Positions 36,706 through 45,462 of a stretch of 64,000 nucleotides of DNA are shown one piece after another. Below the pieces are notes generated by a model, which did not search any database, was not told the origin of the DNA, and saw only the letters and a program-made list of their open reading frames with translations. The position numbers and the translations under genes were made by a program. Each line of letters begins with the position of its first letter. Position 1 is the stretch's first letter. Origin of the DNA: Methylopila sp. 73B (lineage in GTDB: Bacteria; Pseudomonadota; Alphaproteobacteria; Rhizobiales; Methylopilaceae); contig NZ_JAFV01000001.1 in assembly GCF_000526315.1 (NCBI RefSeq), positions 558,001 to 622,000 of the forward strand, written 5' to 3'.

Positions 36706-37644
36706 TCAGATGACGGATTTCGGGAGCATCATGTGGATGCCTTTGTTGCCGTCGACGAGCTGCGTCACCCGCAGGTTTCCGGCCAGCGAACACAGCATGT
36801 AGGCCTGGTTGCGGGACAGGTTCGAGCGCAGGCAGACGTGATGCACCATCTCGCGCACCGCCTGCTTGGCCGCGTCGTCCAGGTCCTCGTCGAGGCCGAT
36901 CGACATCAGGTGCGTCTCGGTCTCGGCGAAGGGGAAGTCGATCGCCATGTCCTTCCGGACGGTGAGCCGGAACGTGCCTTCGATGCCCATCTCGAGCGCC
37001 GTGATGCAGACCTCGCCGTCGCCCTGCACGCCGTGGCCGTCGCCGGCGAAGAACAGCGCGCCCTCGTTGAAGACGGGCAGGTAGAGCGTCGTGCCCTCCT
37101 TCAGCTCCTTGTTGTCCATGTTGCCGCCGAAGGCGCGCGGCACGGGCGAGCCGCAGCGGCCCCAGGCCGGCGGCGGGGCGACGCCCAGAATCCCGAAGAA
37201 CGGATCGAGCGGCACGTCCACGCCCCAGGGCAGGGTGCAGACGTTCTTCCCCGTGTCGATCGCCGGGTGAATCGTCTCGTAGTCGGTGAATTCGTCCGGC
37301 AGCGTTCCGAGCAGCGGAAGGATGGCGACGAAGCCCCAGTCCATCGTCGGCTTGGCCGAAAGGATCTCCACCTGCAGCGTGTCGCCGGGCTCGGCGCCCT
37401 CGACATAGACCGGGCCGGTGATGAAGTGCGGTCCGCCGCCCTGGGTCAGCGTGTCGAGCGCCGCCATGTAGTCGGCCGGCACGCGCGAGGCGTCGGGCGG
37501 GAGGCACTCCTTGCCGCCGGCCGGGAACGAGGTGAGCGTCACCGTATCGCCGGACGCGATCTTCACGACAGGCTTCAGCGCCGAGTCGAGATAGCCCCAG
37601 ACCATGTTTTCGGGCGCGGACGAGATGACGTGGTGCTTGGACAT
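36706..37644 (-). CDS. Acetamidase/formamidase family amidohydrolase
   Basis: 312 residues, typical length. Landmarks of the FmdA/AmdA family are GGPHFITGPVYVEGAEPGDTL, FGGNMDNKEL and FAGDGHGVQGDGE, which carry metal-binding His and Asp residues. The enzyme hydrolyses short-chain amides such as formamide or acetamide to ammonia and the acid. It is directly downstream of urtE (22 bases) on the same strand, so the transporter may deliver its substrate. Formamide versus acetamide cannot be told from sequence. Confidence 0.93.
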   Translation of the reverse strand: MSKHHVISSAPENMVWGYLDSALKPVVKIASGDTVTLTSFPAGGKECLPPDASRVPADYMAALDTLTQGGGPHFITGPVYVEGAEPGDTLQVEILSAKPTMDWGFVAILPLLGTLPDEFTDYETIHPAIDTGKNVCTLPWGVDVPLDPFFGILGVAPPPAWGRCGSPVPRAFGGNMDNKELKEGTTLYLPVFNEGALFFAGDGHGVQGDGEVCITALEMGIEGTFRLTVRKDMAIDFPFAETETHLMSIGLDEDLDDAAKQAVREMVHHVCLRSNLSRNQAYMLCSLAGNLRVTQLVDGNKGIHMMLPKSVI

Positions 37645-37666
37645 GCGTGCCTCGGATGCTTGAAAA

Positions 37667-38359
37667 TCAGACGGACATGAAGCGGGAGAGCCGCTCGCGG
37701 CTCATCGCGGATTGGGGGCCTTCGTCGACGACCTGGCCGCGCGACAGCACGACGAAGCCGTCGGCGACGGCGGCGGCGAAATCGAGATACTGCTCGACCA
37801 GCAGGATCGAGAGCGCGCCCTTGAGGCGCTTCAGAACGTCCTCGATGAGCTGGACGATCGAGGGCTGGATGCCCTCGGTCGGCTCGTCGAGGATGAGGAG
37901 CTTCGGCTTCGTCGCCAGCGCGCGGGCGAGCGCCAGTTGCTGCTGCTGGCCGCCGGACAAGGCGCCTCCGCGCCGCTCGGCCATTTCGCCCAGCACGGGG
38001 AAGAGCGCGACCATCTCGTCGAAGGCGGCCTGCGCCGGTTTGCCGTGGGCGCGGGCGGCGACCAGGACGTTCTCCCGCACCGTGAGCTCGGCGAAGATCT
38101 CACGGCCCTGCGGCACATAGGCGACGCCCGCGAGCGAGCGGCGATGGTTCGCGGCGCGCGTCACGTCCAGCCCGTCGAGCGCGATGCGCCCCCGCGTGAC
38201 CGGCAGCACGCCGGCGAGACACTTGAGGAGCGTCGACTTGCCTGCGCCGTTGCGCCCGAGCACCGCGAGGCACTGGCCCGGCTCCACCTCGAAGGAGACG
38301 CCCCGCAACGCCTGTGCGCTGCCGTAATGCTGGTCGAGGCCGGCGACGGTGAGCTTCAT
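37667..38359 (-). CDS. urtE: Urea/amide ABC transporter ATPase UrtE
   Basis: 230 residues. Walker A GRNGAGKST, PQGREIFAELTVREN in the Q-loop region, LSGGQQQQLALARAL and LLILDEPTEGIQPSIVQLIE, the last being characteristic of UrtE. The C-terminus RERLSRFMSV also matches the family. It forms the ATPase pair with UrtD and is six bases downstream of it. Confidence 0.93.
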   Translation of the reverse strand: MKLTVAGLDQHYGSAQALRGVSFEVEPGQCLAVLGRNGAGKSTLLKCLAGVLPVTRGRIALDGLDVTRAANHRRSLAGVAYVPQGREIFAELTVRENVLVAARAHGKPAQAAFDEMVALFPVLGEMAERRGGALSGGQQQQLALARALATKPKLLILDEPTEGIQPSIVQLIEDVLKRLKGALSILLVEQYLDFAAAVADGFVVLSRGQVVDEGPQSAMSRERLSRFMSV

Positions 38360-38365
38360 GGCCTT

Positions 38366-39076
38366 CTAGCGCCCCAGATAGACGTCGACGACGGCGGCGT
38401 CGGCGCGCGCGCGGGCCATGGAGCCCTCGAACAGCGTGCGGCCCTCGTGCAGCACCGTCACCCGATCCGAGATCCGCTCGACGAAGTCCATGTCGTGCTC
38501 GACCACGATGATCGCGCGCTCGGGGCTCCGCAACGCCTTCACCAGCGCCGCGGTGCGCTCGGTCTCCTCGTCTGTGAGGCCAGCCACCGGCTCGTCCAGC
38601 ATCAGCACCTTAGGCTCGGCGACGACCACCATCGCGATCTCCAGCCACTGCTTCTGGCCATGGGCGAGTTCGCCCGCGAGCCGGTCGGCTTCGGCCGTGA
38701 GCCCCACCGTCTCCAGCATCCGGGCCACCTTCTCCGGTCCGTCGGAACCGGGCTTGGCGCCGAGCCCGATCGCGACGTTGTCGCGGACGGTCAGCGCTTC
38801 GAACACGCTTGGCTTCTGGAATTTGCGCCGGACGCCGGAGCGGGCGATCTCCGCCTCGCTCGCGCGCGTCAACTCCATGGTCTCGTCGAAAAGCACGCGG
38901 CCGGCCTTGGCGCGGCTCACCCCCGAGATCACGTCGAGCAGCGTGGTCTTGCCCGCGCCGTTCGGACCCACGACGCCGCGCACCTCGCCGTAGTCGATCG
39001 CGAGCGACAGGTCGTTCAGCGCGCGGAAGCGCCCGAACTCGACGGTGAGCCCCTCGACCAGCACCGCGACGGTCAT
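38366..39076 (-). CDS. urtD: Urea/amide ABC transporter ATPase UrtD
   Basis: 236 residues from the ATG at 39076; an upstream extension to 39154 overlaps urtC and has no family resemblance. Walker A GPNGAGKT, the UrtD-type RRKFQKPSVFEALTVRDNV, signature region LAHGQKQWLEIAMV and Walker B VLMLDEPVAGLTDEE. LAHGQ instead of LSGGQ is normal for the LivG/UrtD group. Ten bases separate it from urtC. Confidence 0.93.
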   Translation of the reverse strand: MTVAVLVEGLTVEFGRFRALNDLSLAIDYGEVRGVVGPNGAGKTTLLDVISGVSRAKAGRVLFDETMELTRASEAEIARSGVRRKFQKPSVFEALTVRDNVAIGLGAKPGSDGPEKVARMLETVGLTAEADRLAGELAHGQKQWLEIAMVVVAEPKVLMLDEPVAGLTDEETERTAALVKALRSPERAIIVVEHDMDFVERISDRVTVLHEGRTLFEGSMARARADAAVVDVYLGR

Positions 39077-39086
39077 GGCTTGATGC

Positions 39087-40187
39087 TCATGGCGTCGCGT
39101 CCCTCGGTTCGAGCGCTCGGGCGCGCGAGAGCAGCGTCGGCTTCCATTTGCCAAGGTCGAGCAGCCCGTTCGGGAAGATCAGCGCGACGACGATGACGAG
39201 CGCCGCGAGCACGAAGGGCCAGAGCTCCGGCAGGCTCGCCGACAGCGCGAACTTGACCGCGTTGACCAGCACCGCGCCGATGATCGCGCCTGCGAGCCGG
39301 CCGCGGCCGCCGATGGCGCACCACACCGCGATCTCGATCGAGAGCTCCGGCGACAGCACCCGCGGGTTGATGATGCCGACCTGGGGCACGTAGAGCAGGC
39401 CCGCGAGCGCCGCGAGCACCGCGGACAGGCACCACACCTTGAGCTTCAGCCGCAGCGTCTCGTAGCCGAGCGAGCGCAGCCGCACCTCGTCGTCGCGCGT
39501 CGCGACCAGGAGGCGGCCGAACCGGCCGATCATCAGCAGCCGGCACCCGACCAGCGCCGCGAGCAGGGCGAGCACGGAGGCGACTGCGAGGCCCTTCGTC
39601 ACCGCCGGGTCCTGGATTGGAACCCCGAACACGACCTGGAAGCCGGTCATGCCGTTGTTGCCGCCGAAGCCTGTGTCGTTGCGGAACATCAGCAGCATGG
39701 CGACGTAGACCAGCGCCTGCGTGATGATCGCGAAGTAGACCCCGCTGACGCGCGAGCGGAACGAAGCCCAGCCGAACACGAAGGCGACCGCGAAGCTGAC
39801 GCCCATCGCCGCGGCCAGCGCGACGGGAAAGCTCTCGAGCGGCCCCCACCAGCCGGGCAGCGCCTTCCAGCCCATGAACTGCACGATGTCGGGCGTGACC
39901 CCGGTCTCAGCGACCGAGCGCTCCAGGAGGTGCATGCCGACGACGTAGCCGCCGACCGCGAAGAACAGGCCATGGCCCAGGCTCAGGATGCCGGCGTAGC
40001 CCCAGATCAGGTCGAGCGCGAGCGCGAGCAGCGCGAAGCAGGCGAGCTGGCCGATGGTGTTGACGCGGTAGCCGGACAGACCGCCCACGACCACAACCGC
40101 TGCGGTCGCCGCGAGCGCCAGCGCCACGGCGACGACCATCCGGTCGTCGGCCGCCCGCGCGAGGAGGCTTCGCTTGGGGGCCATCAT
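39087..40187 (-). CDS. urtC: Urea/amide ABC transporter permease UrtC
   Basis: 366 residues from the ATG at 40187, which has GGAGG just upstream; a longer frame would translate the palindromic repeat and is rejected. About ten membrane helices with the LivM-type motif LIWGYAGILSLGHGLFFAVGGY and the loop ATRDDEVRLRSLGYE that contacts the ATPase. It pairs with UrtB to form the membrane channel. The 220-base gap to urtB holds a large palindrome. Confidence 0.93.
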   Translation of the reverse strand: MMAPKRSLLARAADDRMVVAVALALAATAAVVVVGGLSGYRVNTIGQLACFALLALALDLIWGYAGILSLGHGLFFAVGGYVVGMHLLERSVAETGVTPDIVQFMGWKALPGWWGPLESFPVALAAAMGVSFAVAFVFGWASFRSRVSGVYFAIITQALVYVAMLLMFRNDTGFGGNNGMTGFQVVFGVPIQDPAVTKGLAVASVLALLAALVGCRLLMIGRFGRLLVATRDDEVRLRSLGYETLRLKLKVWCLSAVLAALAGLLYVPQVGIINPRVLSPELSIEIAVWCAIGGRGRLAGAIIGAVLVNAVKFALSASLPELWPFVLAALVIVVALIFPNGLLDLGKWKPTLLSRARALEPRDATP

Positions 40188-40238
40188 GGGCGGCCTCCGA
40201 CGCGCGCGGGCGAGAGGCGCCGTGGGGAGGTTCTGCTT

Positions 40239-40387
40239 ATCCCTCCCCTTGCAAAGGGGAGGGTGGCCTCGCGGCAGCGAGGTCGGGTGGGGATCGTCCC
40301 GGATCGGACGCGACGCTGACACAAGGCCCCACCCGACCTCGGCCTTCGGCCGAGGCCACCCTCCCCACGCTGCGCGCAAGGAGGGAT
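40239..40387. repeat. Palindromic repeat between urtB and urtC
   Basis: Outer arms ATCCCTCCCCTTGC (40239-40252) and GCAAGGAGGGAT (about 40376-40387); inner arms CCTCG...GAGGTCGGGTGGGG (up to about 40293) and CCCCACCCGACCTCGG (from about 40327). A GGCCTTCGGCC hairpin is at 40341-40351. No reading frame of interest. It sits inside an otherwise tightly packed operon. Confidence 0.82.
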
Positions 40388-40407
40388 CAGGAGCGCCCGA
40401 CCGGCCC

Positions 40408-42018
40408 TCACTTGCGGCGTCCCTTCACGGCGTAGAGGCCCTCGGGGCGCCATTGCAGGAAGCCGACGATCATCAGCAGCACGATCACCTTGGCGGCGAC
40501 TGCGCCGTAGAGCGGCTCGATCAGGACGTTGATCTGGCCGACGCCCAGCGCCGCCACCACAGTGCCGGCGAGCGTGCCGACGCCCCCGAGCACCACGACC
40601 ATGAAACTGTCGATGACGAAGTTGGAGCCCATCTGCGGGTTCACGTTGTAGATCGGGCAAAGCGCGAGGCCTGCGAGGCCGGCGAGCCCGGAGCCGAGGC
40701 CGAAGGCCATCATGTCGACCCGCCGCGTCGGCACGCCGATGCAGCCCGCCATGGCGCGGTTTTGGGTCACGGCGCGGATGTTGAGGCCGAGCCGCGTGCG
40801 CTTCAGCACGGCCCAGGTGGCGACCAGCGTGACGCCCGCGAAGACGATCGCGAACAGCCGGTTCCAGGTGACGATGAAGTCGCCGACGAGCAGCTTGCCG
40901 CCGGCCAGCCAGCTCGGCGTGACGAACTGCAGGTTCTGCGTGCCGACGCCGACCCGCACGAGGTTCACGATCAGCAAGCTGACCGCCCAGGTCGCGAGCA
41001 GCGTCATCAGCGGCCGGGTGTAGAGCCGCCGCACAAGCGTCGCCTCCAGCGCCACCCCGACCGCGGCGACCACGAGGAACACGACCGGGATCGCGAGGAT
41101 CAGGTACCACTCGAGCAGGCCGGGGGCGACGGCCCGCAAGGCCTCCTGCACGGCGTAGGTGACGTAGGCGCCGAGCATGATGAACTCGCCCTGGGCGAGG
41201 TTGATGACGCCCATGAGCCCGAAGATGATGGCGAGGCCGACCGCCGCCATGAACAGGATCGAGGCGAAGGACAGCCCGTTGTAGAGCGTGTTGGCGACCG
41301 ACGAGACGCGCAGCCAGCGGTCGATCGAAGTGAGGCCGGCGTCGACCGCCGCGGCGAACGCGGCCTCCTTCCCGTAGGCCGGATCTCTTTTGAGCGCCGC
41401 GATCTGCGTCTCGGCGCGCCGGCTCGGCTGGGCGGCGATGCGCTCGATCGCGGCGATCCGCTTGGCGACGTCGGGCGAATTGAGCAGCGCGCTCTGGCCG
41501 ACGCCGAGGATCTGCTCCTTCAGGCCTGCGTCCGGCTCGCGGGCGGCGGCGGTCTCGAACAGGTCTGGTGGAAGGCTCGCGGCGCGGCGTTCGAGGGCGC
41601 GCAGCGCGGCCGCCCGTTCGCCGGCCGTCGCGCCCGCGAACAGGGTCGCCGCGGCGCGGGCGGTCTCGACCAAGGGGCGGTTCTTGAGACTGAGCACCGG
41701 CGCGGGGCCGTCCGCCGGGGCGGCCTTGGCGAGCGTGGCCGCGTCGACGGAGCCGGAGGGACTTTCGATCGTCGAGGCGCCGGCCCCGCACCGGATCGTC
41801 TTGTCGAGCAGGGCGCCGGTCAGCGTCGCCGCCCAGGCGGCGTCTTCGGAGGTCGCGGAGGCGGCGCCGGCGGTGAGGGTCGCCGCCGCTTCGCTCAGGC
41901 CCGCCGCGCCGAAGCACGCCTGGGCTGCGATCTGCGCCCGGTCGTAGGCGAGGGCGGGGGAGCCCCACGCCGCGGCGAACGCCAGAAGCAGCAGACCGAG
42001 ACGCCGGCCCATGCGCAT
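40408..42018 (-). CDS. urtB: Urea/amide ABC transporter permease UrtB
   Basis: 536 residues from the ATG at 42018. UrtB proteins carry an exported N-terminal extension that ordinary LivH lacks: a signal peptide (LLLLAFAAAWGSPALA), then about 200 Ala-rich helical residues with ALERRAASLP and AAIERIAAQPSRRAETQ. The membrane part follows with GLAIIFGLMGVINLAQGEFIMLGAY, the LivH/UrtB signature, and the EAA-like loop GLNIRAVTQNRAMAGCIGV. It lies 14 bases after urtA. Confidence 0.93.
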   Translation of the reverse strand: MRMGRRLGLLLLAFAAAWGSPALAYDRAQIAAQACFGAAGLSEAAATLTAGAASATSEDAAWAATLTGALLDKTIRCGAGASTIESPSGSVDAATLAKAAPADGPAPVLSLKNRPLVETARAAATLFAGATAGERAAALRALERRAASLPPDLFETAAAREPDAGLKEQILGVGQSALLNSPDVAKRIAAIERIAAQPSRRAETQIAALKRDPAYGKEAAFAAAVDAGLTSIDRWLRVSSVANTLYNGLSFASILFMAAVGLAIIFGLMGVINLAQGEFIMLGAYVTYAVQEALRAVAPGLLEWYLILAIPVVFLVVAAVGVALEATLVRRLYTRPLMTLLATWAVSLLIVNLVRVGVGTQNLQFVTPSWLAGGKLLVGDFIVTWNRLFAIVFAGVTLVATWAVLKRTRLGLNIRAVTQNRAMAGCIGVPTRRVDMMAFGLGSGLAGLAGLALCPIYNVNPQMGSNFVIDSFMVVVLGGVGTLAGTVVAALGVGQINVLIEPLYGAVAAKVIVLLMIVGFLQWRPEGLYAVKGRRK

Positions 42019-42032
42019 GCGGACGGCCTCGC

Positions 42033-43283
42033 TCAGCCGAACGGGCTCATCGGCACGGGCTTCGGCGTGTCCTTGGACTGCCACAGCACGTCGAAGCCCT
42101 GCGCCTCGTTGACCGAGCCGATGAAGACGCCGCGCGAGACGTAGTTGTTCTCGGCCGTCATCGCGATCTTGTAGCCCGAGGGGCAGTCGAAGCTGAGCCC
42201 TGCGAAGGCCTTGCGCACCTCCGGCACGTCGAACGAGCCCGCCTTCTTGGCGGCCATCGCCCAGAGGTGGACGGCGTCGTAGGTCGAGACCATCGGGTCG
42301 ATGGCGACGTCGGCTGAGAAGGGCACCTTCTCCTTGGCGACGAAGTCCTTCCAGCCGGACAGGAACTTGACGTTGGCCTCGCCCTTCGCCTGCTGGAGGT
42401 AGGCCCAGCAGTTGAGGTGCCCGACGAGCTTCTTGGTGTCGAGGCCTTCGAGGTCGGCCTCCACCATGTCGAGGCCGAGGATCGGCACGTCGGTCGCGGT
42501 GATGCCCTGGTTCGCGAACTCGCGCAGGAAGTCCGGGATCGAGGAGCCGACCACCGTCAGCACCACGACGCACTTGCCGCCCGGAGCGTCGGCGAAGGCG
42601 CGAACCTGGTTCACCAGCGTCTGGAAGTTCGAGAAGGAGAACGGGACGTACTCCTCCTTCCAGGCGCTCTCCTCGATGCCCTTGGACTTCCAGTAGCCCT
42701 TGAGCTGCTTGTTGATGGTGCGCGGCCAGACGTAGTCCGAGCCGATCATGAAGAAGCGCTTGGCCTCCACGCCGTCCGGGCTCATGAGGTAGTCGACGGC
42801 GGGCAGCACGGAACTCGCCGGCGGCGAGTTCACGTAGACGACGTTCTTGGAGTTCTCGTCGCCCTCGAAGTGGAGCGGGTAGAACAGCAGGCCGTCGTTC
42901 TGCTCGACGACCGGCAGCACGGTCTTGCGGGACACGCTGGTCCAGCAGCCGAACAGCGCGGCGACCTTGGTCTCCGTCAGCATCTGGCGGCCGACCTGCG
43001 CGTAGAGCGGCCAGTCGGAGGCGGGGTCCGACGCCACGACCTCGACCGTCTTGCCGTTCACGCCGCCGGCGGCGTTGATCTCGGCGGCCGCCATCTTGGC
43101 CACGTAGTTCAGCCGACCCTCGAGGTTCGCCATCGTGCCGGAGGAGGAGAAAAGGCAGCCGAGCTTGACGGTGTCGGCGGCGTTGGCGGAGCGGATGAAC
43201 GCGGGGGCGCCGAGCGGCAGCGCCGCGCCCGCGGCGACCGCGCCGGAGGTCTGGAGGAAGGTGCGGCGGGTGAAGATGCTCAT
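42033..43283 (-). CDS. urtA: Urea/amide ABC transporter substrate-binding protein UrtA, Tat-exported
   Basis: 416 residues from the ATG at 43283. The N-terminus SIFTRRTFLQTSGAVAAG is a twin-arginine signal with cleavage probably near RSANAAD. The mature part is a type 1 periplasmic binding fold with FSSSGTMANLEG, AEINAAGGVNGKTVEVV and LFGCWTSVSRKTVLPVVE. In the ligand region it reads LLFYPLHFEGDENSKNVVY, similar to urea- and amide-binding members such as UrtA and FmdD. With an acetamidase/formamidase downstream and no urease in the window, a short amide is a possible ligand. Confidence 0.9.
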   Translation of the reverse strand: MSIFTRRTFLQTSGAVAAGAALPLGAPAFIRSANAADTVKLGCLFSSSGTMANLEGRLNYVAKMAAAEINAAGGVNGKTVEVVASDPASDWPLYAQVGRQMLTETKVAALFGCWTSVSRKTVLPVVEQNDGLLFYPLHFEGDENSKNVVYVNSPPASSVLPAVDYLMSPDGVEAKRFFMIGSDYVWPRTINKQLKGYWKSKGIEESAWKEEYVPFSFSNFQTLVNQVRAFADAPGGKCVVVLTVVGSSIPDFLREFANQGITATDVPILGLDMVEADLEGLDTKKLVGHLNCWAYLQQAKGEANVKFLSGWKDFVAKEKVPFSADVAIDPMVSTYDAVHLWAMAAKKAGSFDVPEVRKAFAGLSFDCPSGYKIAMTAENNYVSRGVFIGSVNEAQGFDVLWQSKDTPKPVPMSPFG

Positions 43284-43658
43284 CGGACGGGCCTCGCGAC
43301 GACGGGATGGATCCGGTCGCCGTGGATTTGGCGATGTCCGGCAACCAGCGACAAGATCAAATAAAAACGGTCTTCGCCGCGGAATTGAGCATCGGCGGGG
43401 TCGCCCGCGGCCGATGTCAAAAGTGACATAAGACGGCGGGGCAGGACCTGCTGGGCGTCCGCGGCTCCCGCTCCGGCGACGTCTCATTTCTCTGAGGTTG
43501 CGTACTGCGGGAATGGATCTCGAAAGGCGCCGCGCTCATGCGATCCGGGATTGCGCGGCGCGGGCTGCAGGATCATGCTGCCTCTCAGTTGAGCAGGCCC
43601 AAGGGCTGCGCATGACCATCGCCGCCGCCCTGAGACGCCGGAACGGAGGCTAGAGACC
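43284..43658. other. Intergenic stretch upstream of urtA and of the IS3-like remnant
   Basis: 375 bases with no credible gene. It contains the perfect palindrome ATGTCA-N4-TGACAT (43414-43429) listed separately, and a TTGACA on the minus strand inside it that could be a minus-35 box for urtA, although no good minus-10 follows at normal spacing. The part from 43500 to 43650 shows nothing recognisable. Confidence 0.5.
43414..43429. promoter_or_regulatory. Candidate operator palindrome upstream of urtA
   Basis: Perfect inverted repeat ATGTCA-AAAG-TGACAT about 130 bases upstream of the urtA ATG, in otherwise GC-rich DNA. The spacing and symmetry suit a dimeric helix-turn-helix regulator. No regulator gene is adjacent, and I cannot name the protein. 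Confidence 0.5.
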
Positions 43659-44045
43659 ATGAGCCGTTCGCGTTTGACCGACGAAGAGATCGCGGGACTG
43701 TTGCAGGAGGTCGAGAACGGCGCTCCGCTCGAGGCCGTCTGCGAGAGCGCCCACGTCTCGGTCCGCACGTTCTATCGCTGGAAGCAGAAGTTTGCGGGCC
43801 TTGCGCCCGCGGGGGTGCGGCAGTTGAGGGCGCTCAGCCTGGAGAATCAGGAGCTGCGACGGTTGCTGGCGCAGAAGTCCGCGATCATCGGCGGCCCCCG
43901 CGACGCCGACCTGCGCACGCGCGGACCGGCCGCGCCGGGCGCCCGGCAGGCCAACCTGGGAGCCCGTGAGATGCATGGCCTCGGGCTCGGCCGCTTCGCG
44001 ACCGTCAGGGTGTCCGCGATCGGCTCCGCCAAGACCGCACGCTGA
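43659..44045 (+). pseudogene. IS3-type OrfA transposase remnant or domesticated HTH protein
   Basis: 128 residues. Residues 1-75 match IS3-family OrfA: a helix-turn-helix (TDEEIAGLLQEVENGAPLEA and SVRTFYRWKQKFAGL) followed by a leucine-zipper-like ALSLENQELRRLLAQKSAI. The remaining 50 residues do not resemble the OrfA end. There is no OrfB, and I found no terminal inverted repeats. It may be a decayed fragment or a small DNA-binding protein derived from a transposase. It is on the strand opposite to the two amide blocks it separates. Confidence 0.65.
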
Positions 44046-44068
44046 CGACCGTCCGCTTGGCCGCGTGG

Positions 44069-44743
44069 TCAGGCCGTCGTCGCGATCTCGGGCGTCGCGG
44101 CGGCGGAAAGCCGCCCCTTCTCCATGTGCAGCACGCGATCGGCGAGATCGCCCATGAACTTGACGTTTTGCTCGACGAGCAGGATCGACAGGCCCAGCGA
44201 CCTGCGAAGCCGCAGGAGCGTCTCCACGATCTCGTCGCGGATCGACGGCTGAATGCCCTCGGTCGGCTCGTCCAGCAAGATCAGCGACGGCCGCCCGCAC
44301 AGGCAGCGGGCGAGCGCGAGGATCTGCTGCTCGCCGCCCGAGAGCACACCGCCGGCGCGGTCAAGGATCGACGTCAGGCGCGGAAACCGCTCGATCATGT
44401 CGTCGACGATCTCGAGCGGCTGGGCGGCGGCGCGGGCGGCGTACTCCATGTTCTCCCGCGCCGTCAGCGCGGGGAAGATCTGCCGCCCCTGGGGCACGTA
44501 GCCGAGGCCGCGCCTGGCCCGGCGGAACGGCGGCTCGCGCGCGACGTCGACGCCCTCGAACACGATCGAGCCCCGGGTCGCGGGGATCGCGCCGCTCAGC
44601 GCCTTGAGCAGCGTGCTCTTGCCCATGCCGTTGTGGCCGAGCACGCCGAGGATCTCGCCCTTGTCGACGCTGAGGGCGACCTCGCGGAGAATGCCGATCT
44701 GGCCGTAGCCGGCGGCGAGGTTGGAGACGGTCAGCAGGCTCAT
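44069..44743 (-). CDS. Branched-chain/amide ABC transporter ATPase, LivF/UrtE-like
   Basis: 224 residues. Walker A GHNGMGKST, PQGRQIFPALTAREN, signature LSGGEQQILALAR and Walker B LILLDEPTEGIQPSIRDEI, again closer to UrtE than to LivF. It overlaps the upstream ATPase gene by four bases and is the last gene of the second transporter operon. The likely cargo is the substrate of the HyuAB enzyme encoded upstream. Confidence 0.92.
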   Translation of the reverse strand: MSLLTVSNLAAGYGQIGILREVALSVDKGEILGVLGHNGMGKSTLLKALSGAIPATRGSIVFEGVDVAREPPFRRARRGLGYVPQGRQIFPALTARENMEYAARAAAQPLEIVDDMIERFPRLTSILDRAGGVLSGGEQQILALARCLCGRPSLILLDEPTEGIQPSIRDEIVETLLRLRRSLGLSILLVEQNVKFMGDLADRVLHMEKGRLSAAATPEIATTA

Positions 44744-45462
44744 GCCGCGTCCTTTCCGAGGTAGACGTCGCGCACGCGGGCGTCGGCCAGCACCTCGGCC
44801 GCCGGCCCCTGCGCCAGCACGCGGCCCTGGTTGAACACCGTCACCGTGCGGGCGATGCGGCGGATGAAGGTCATGTCGTGCTCGACCACAATGACCGAGC
44901 TTGAGCGCGCGAGCTCCACGATTAGGTCGCCCAGCCGGTCGACCTCGGCGCCGGTCATGCCCGCCGCCGGCTCGTCGAGCAGGATCAGGTCCGGCTTCTG
45001 GGCGATCACCATGGCGAGCTCGACGAGCTGGCGCTGACCGTGCGCAAGCCGGCCGACGACGTGGCCGGCGAGGCGGGACACGCCCATGCGCTCCAACGCT
45101 TCCTCAGCGCGCCTCTTCGACAATGTCGGCGGCAGCACGGCGTCAGTCGCGACGCGGACGCTCGCCATCGCCGTCAGCCCGTCGAACAGGCTCGGCACTT
45201 GCGTCTTCACGCCCACGCCGAGCCGGGCGATGCGCGAGGCGGGCAGGCCCGCGATGCTGCGGCCGCGCAGCCGCACGTCGCCGGCGGTGGGCTTCAGCTG
45301 GCCGCAGAGCATCTTGAAGAAGGTGCTCTTACCGGCGCCGTTTGGGCCGACGAGGCAGTGCAGTTCGCCTTCGCCAAGCGTGAAGTCAACGTCGGCGACG
45401 GCGGTCACGCCGCCGAAGCGCATCACGAGGCTCTCCGCCTCGAGCAGGGGAGCGCCGGTCAT
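44740..45462 (-). CDS. Branched-chain/amide ABC transporter ATPase, LivG/UrtD-like
   Basis: 240 residues. Walker A GPNGAGKST, KTQVPSLFDGLTAMASV in the Q-loop area, LAHGQRQLVELAMVI as signature, Walker B LILLDEPAAGMTGAEVD. Four-base overlaps with the permease gene before it and the ATPase gene after it show a tightly coupled operon. Confidence 0.92.
   Translation of the reverse strand: MTGAPLLEAESLVMRFGGVTAVADVDFTLGEGELHCLVGPNGAGKSTFFKMLCGQLKPTAGDVRLRGRSIAGLPASRIARLGVGVKTQVPSLFDGLTAMASVRVATDAVLPPTLSKRRAEEALERMGVSRLAGHVVGRLAHGQRQLVELAMVIAQKPDLILLDEPAAGMTGAEVDRLGDLIVELARSSSVIVVEHDMTFIRRIARTVTVFNQGRVLAQGPAAEVLADARVRDVYLGKDAA

Noticed and set aside
40174-42144. Plus-strand open frame of about 650 codons opposite urtB
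   Set aside because: It starts inside the palindromic repeat and is antisense to a permease with clear family motifs.
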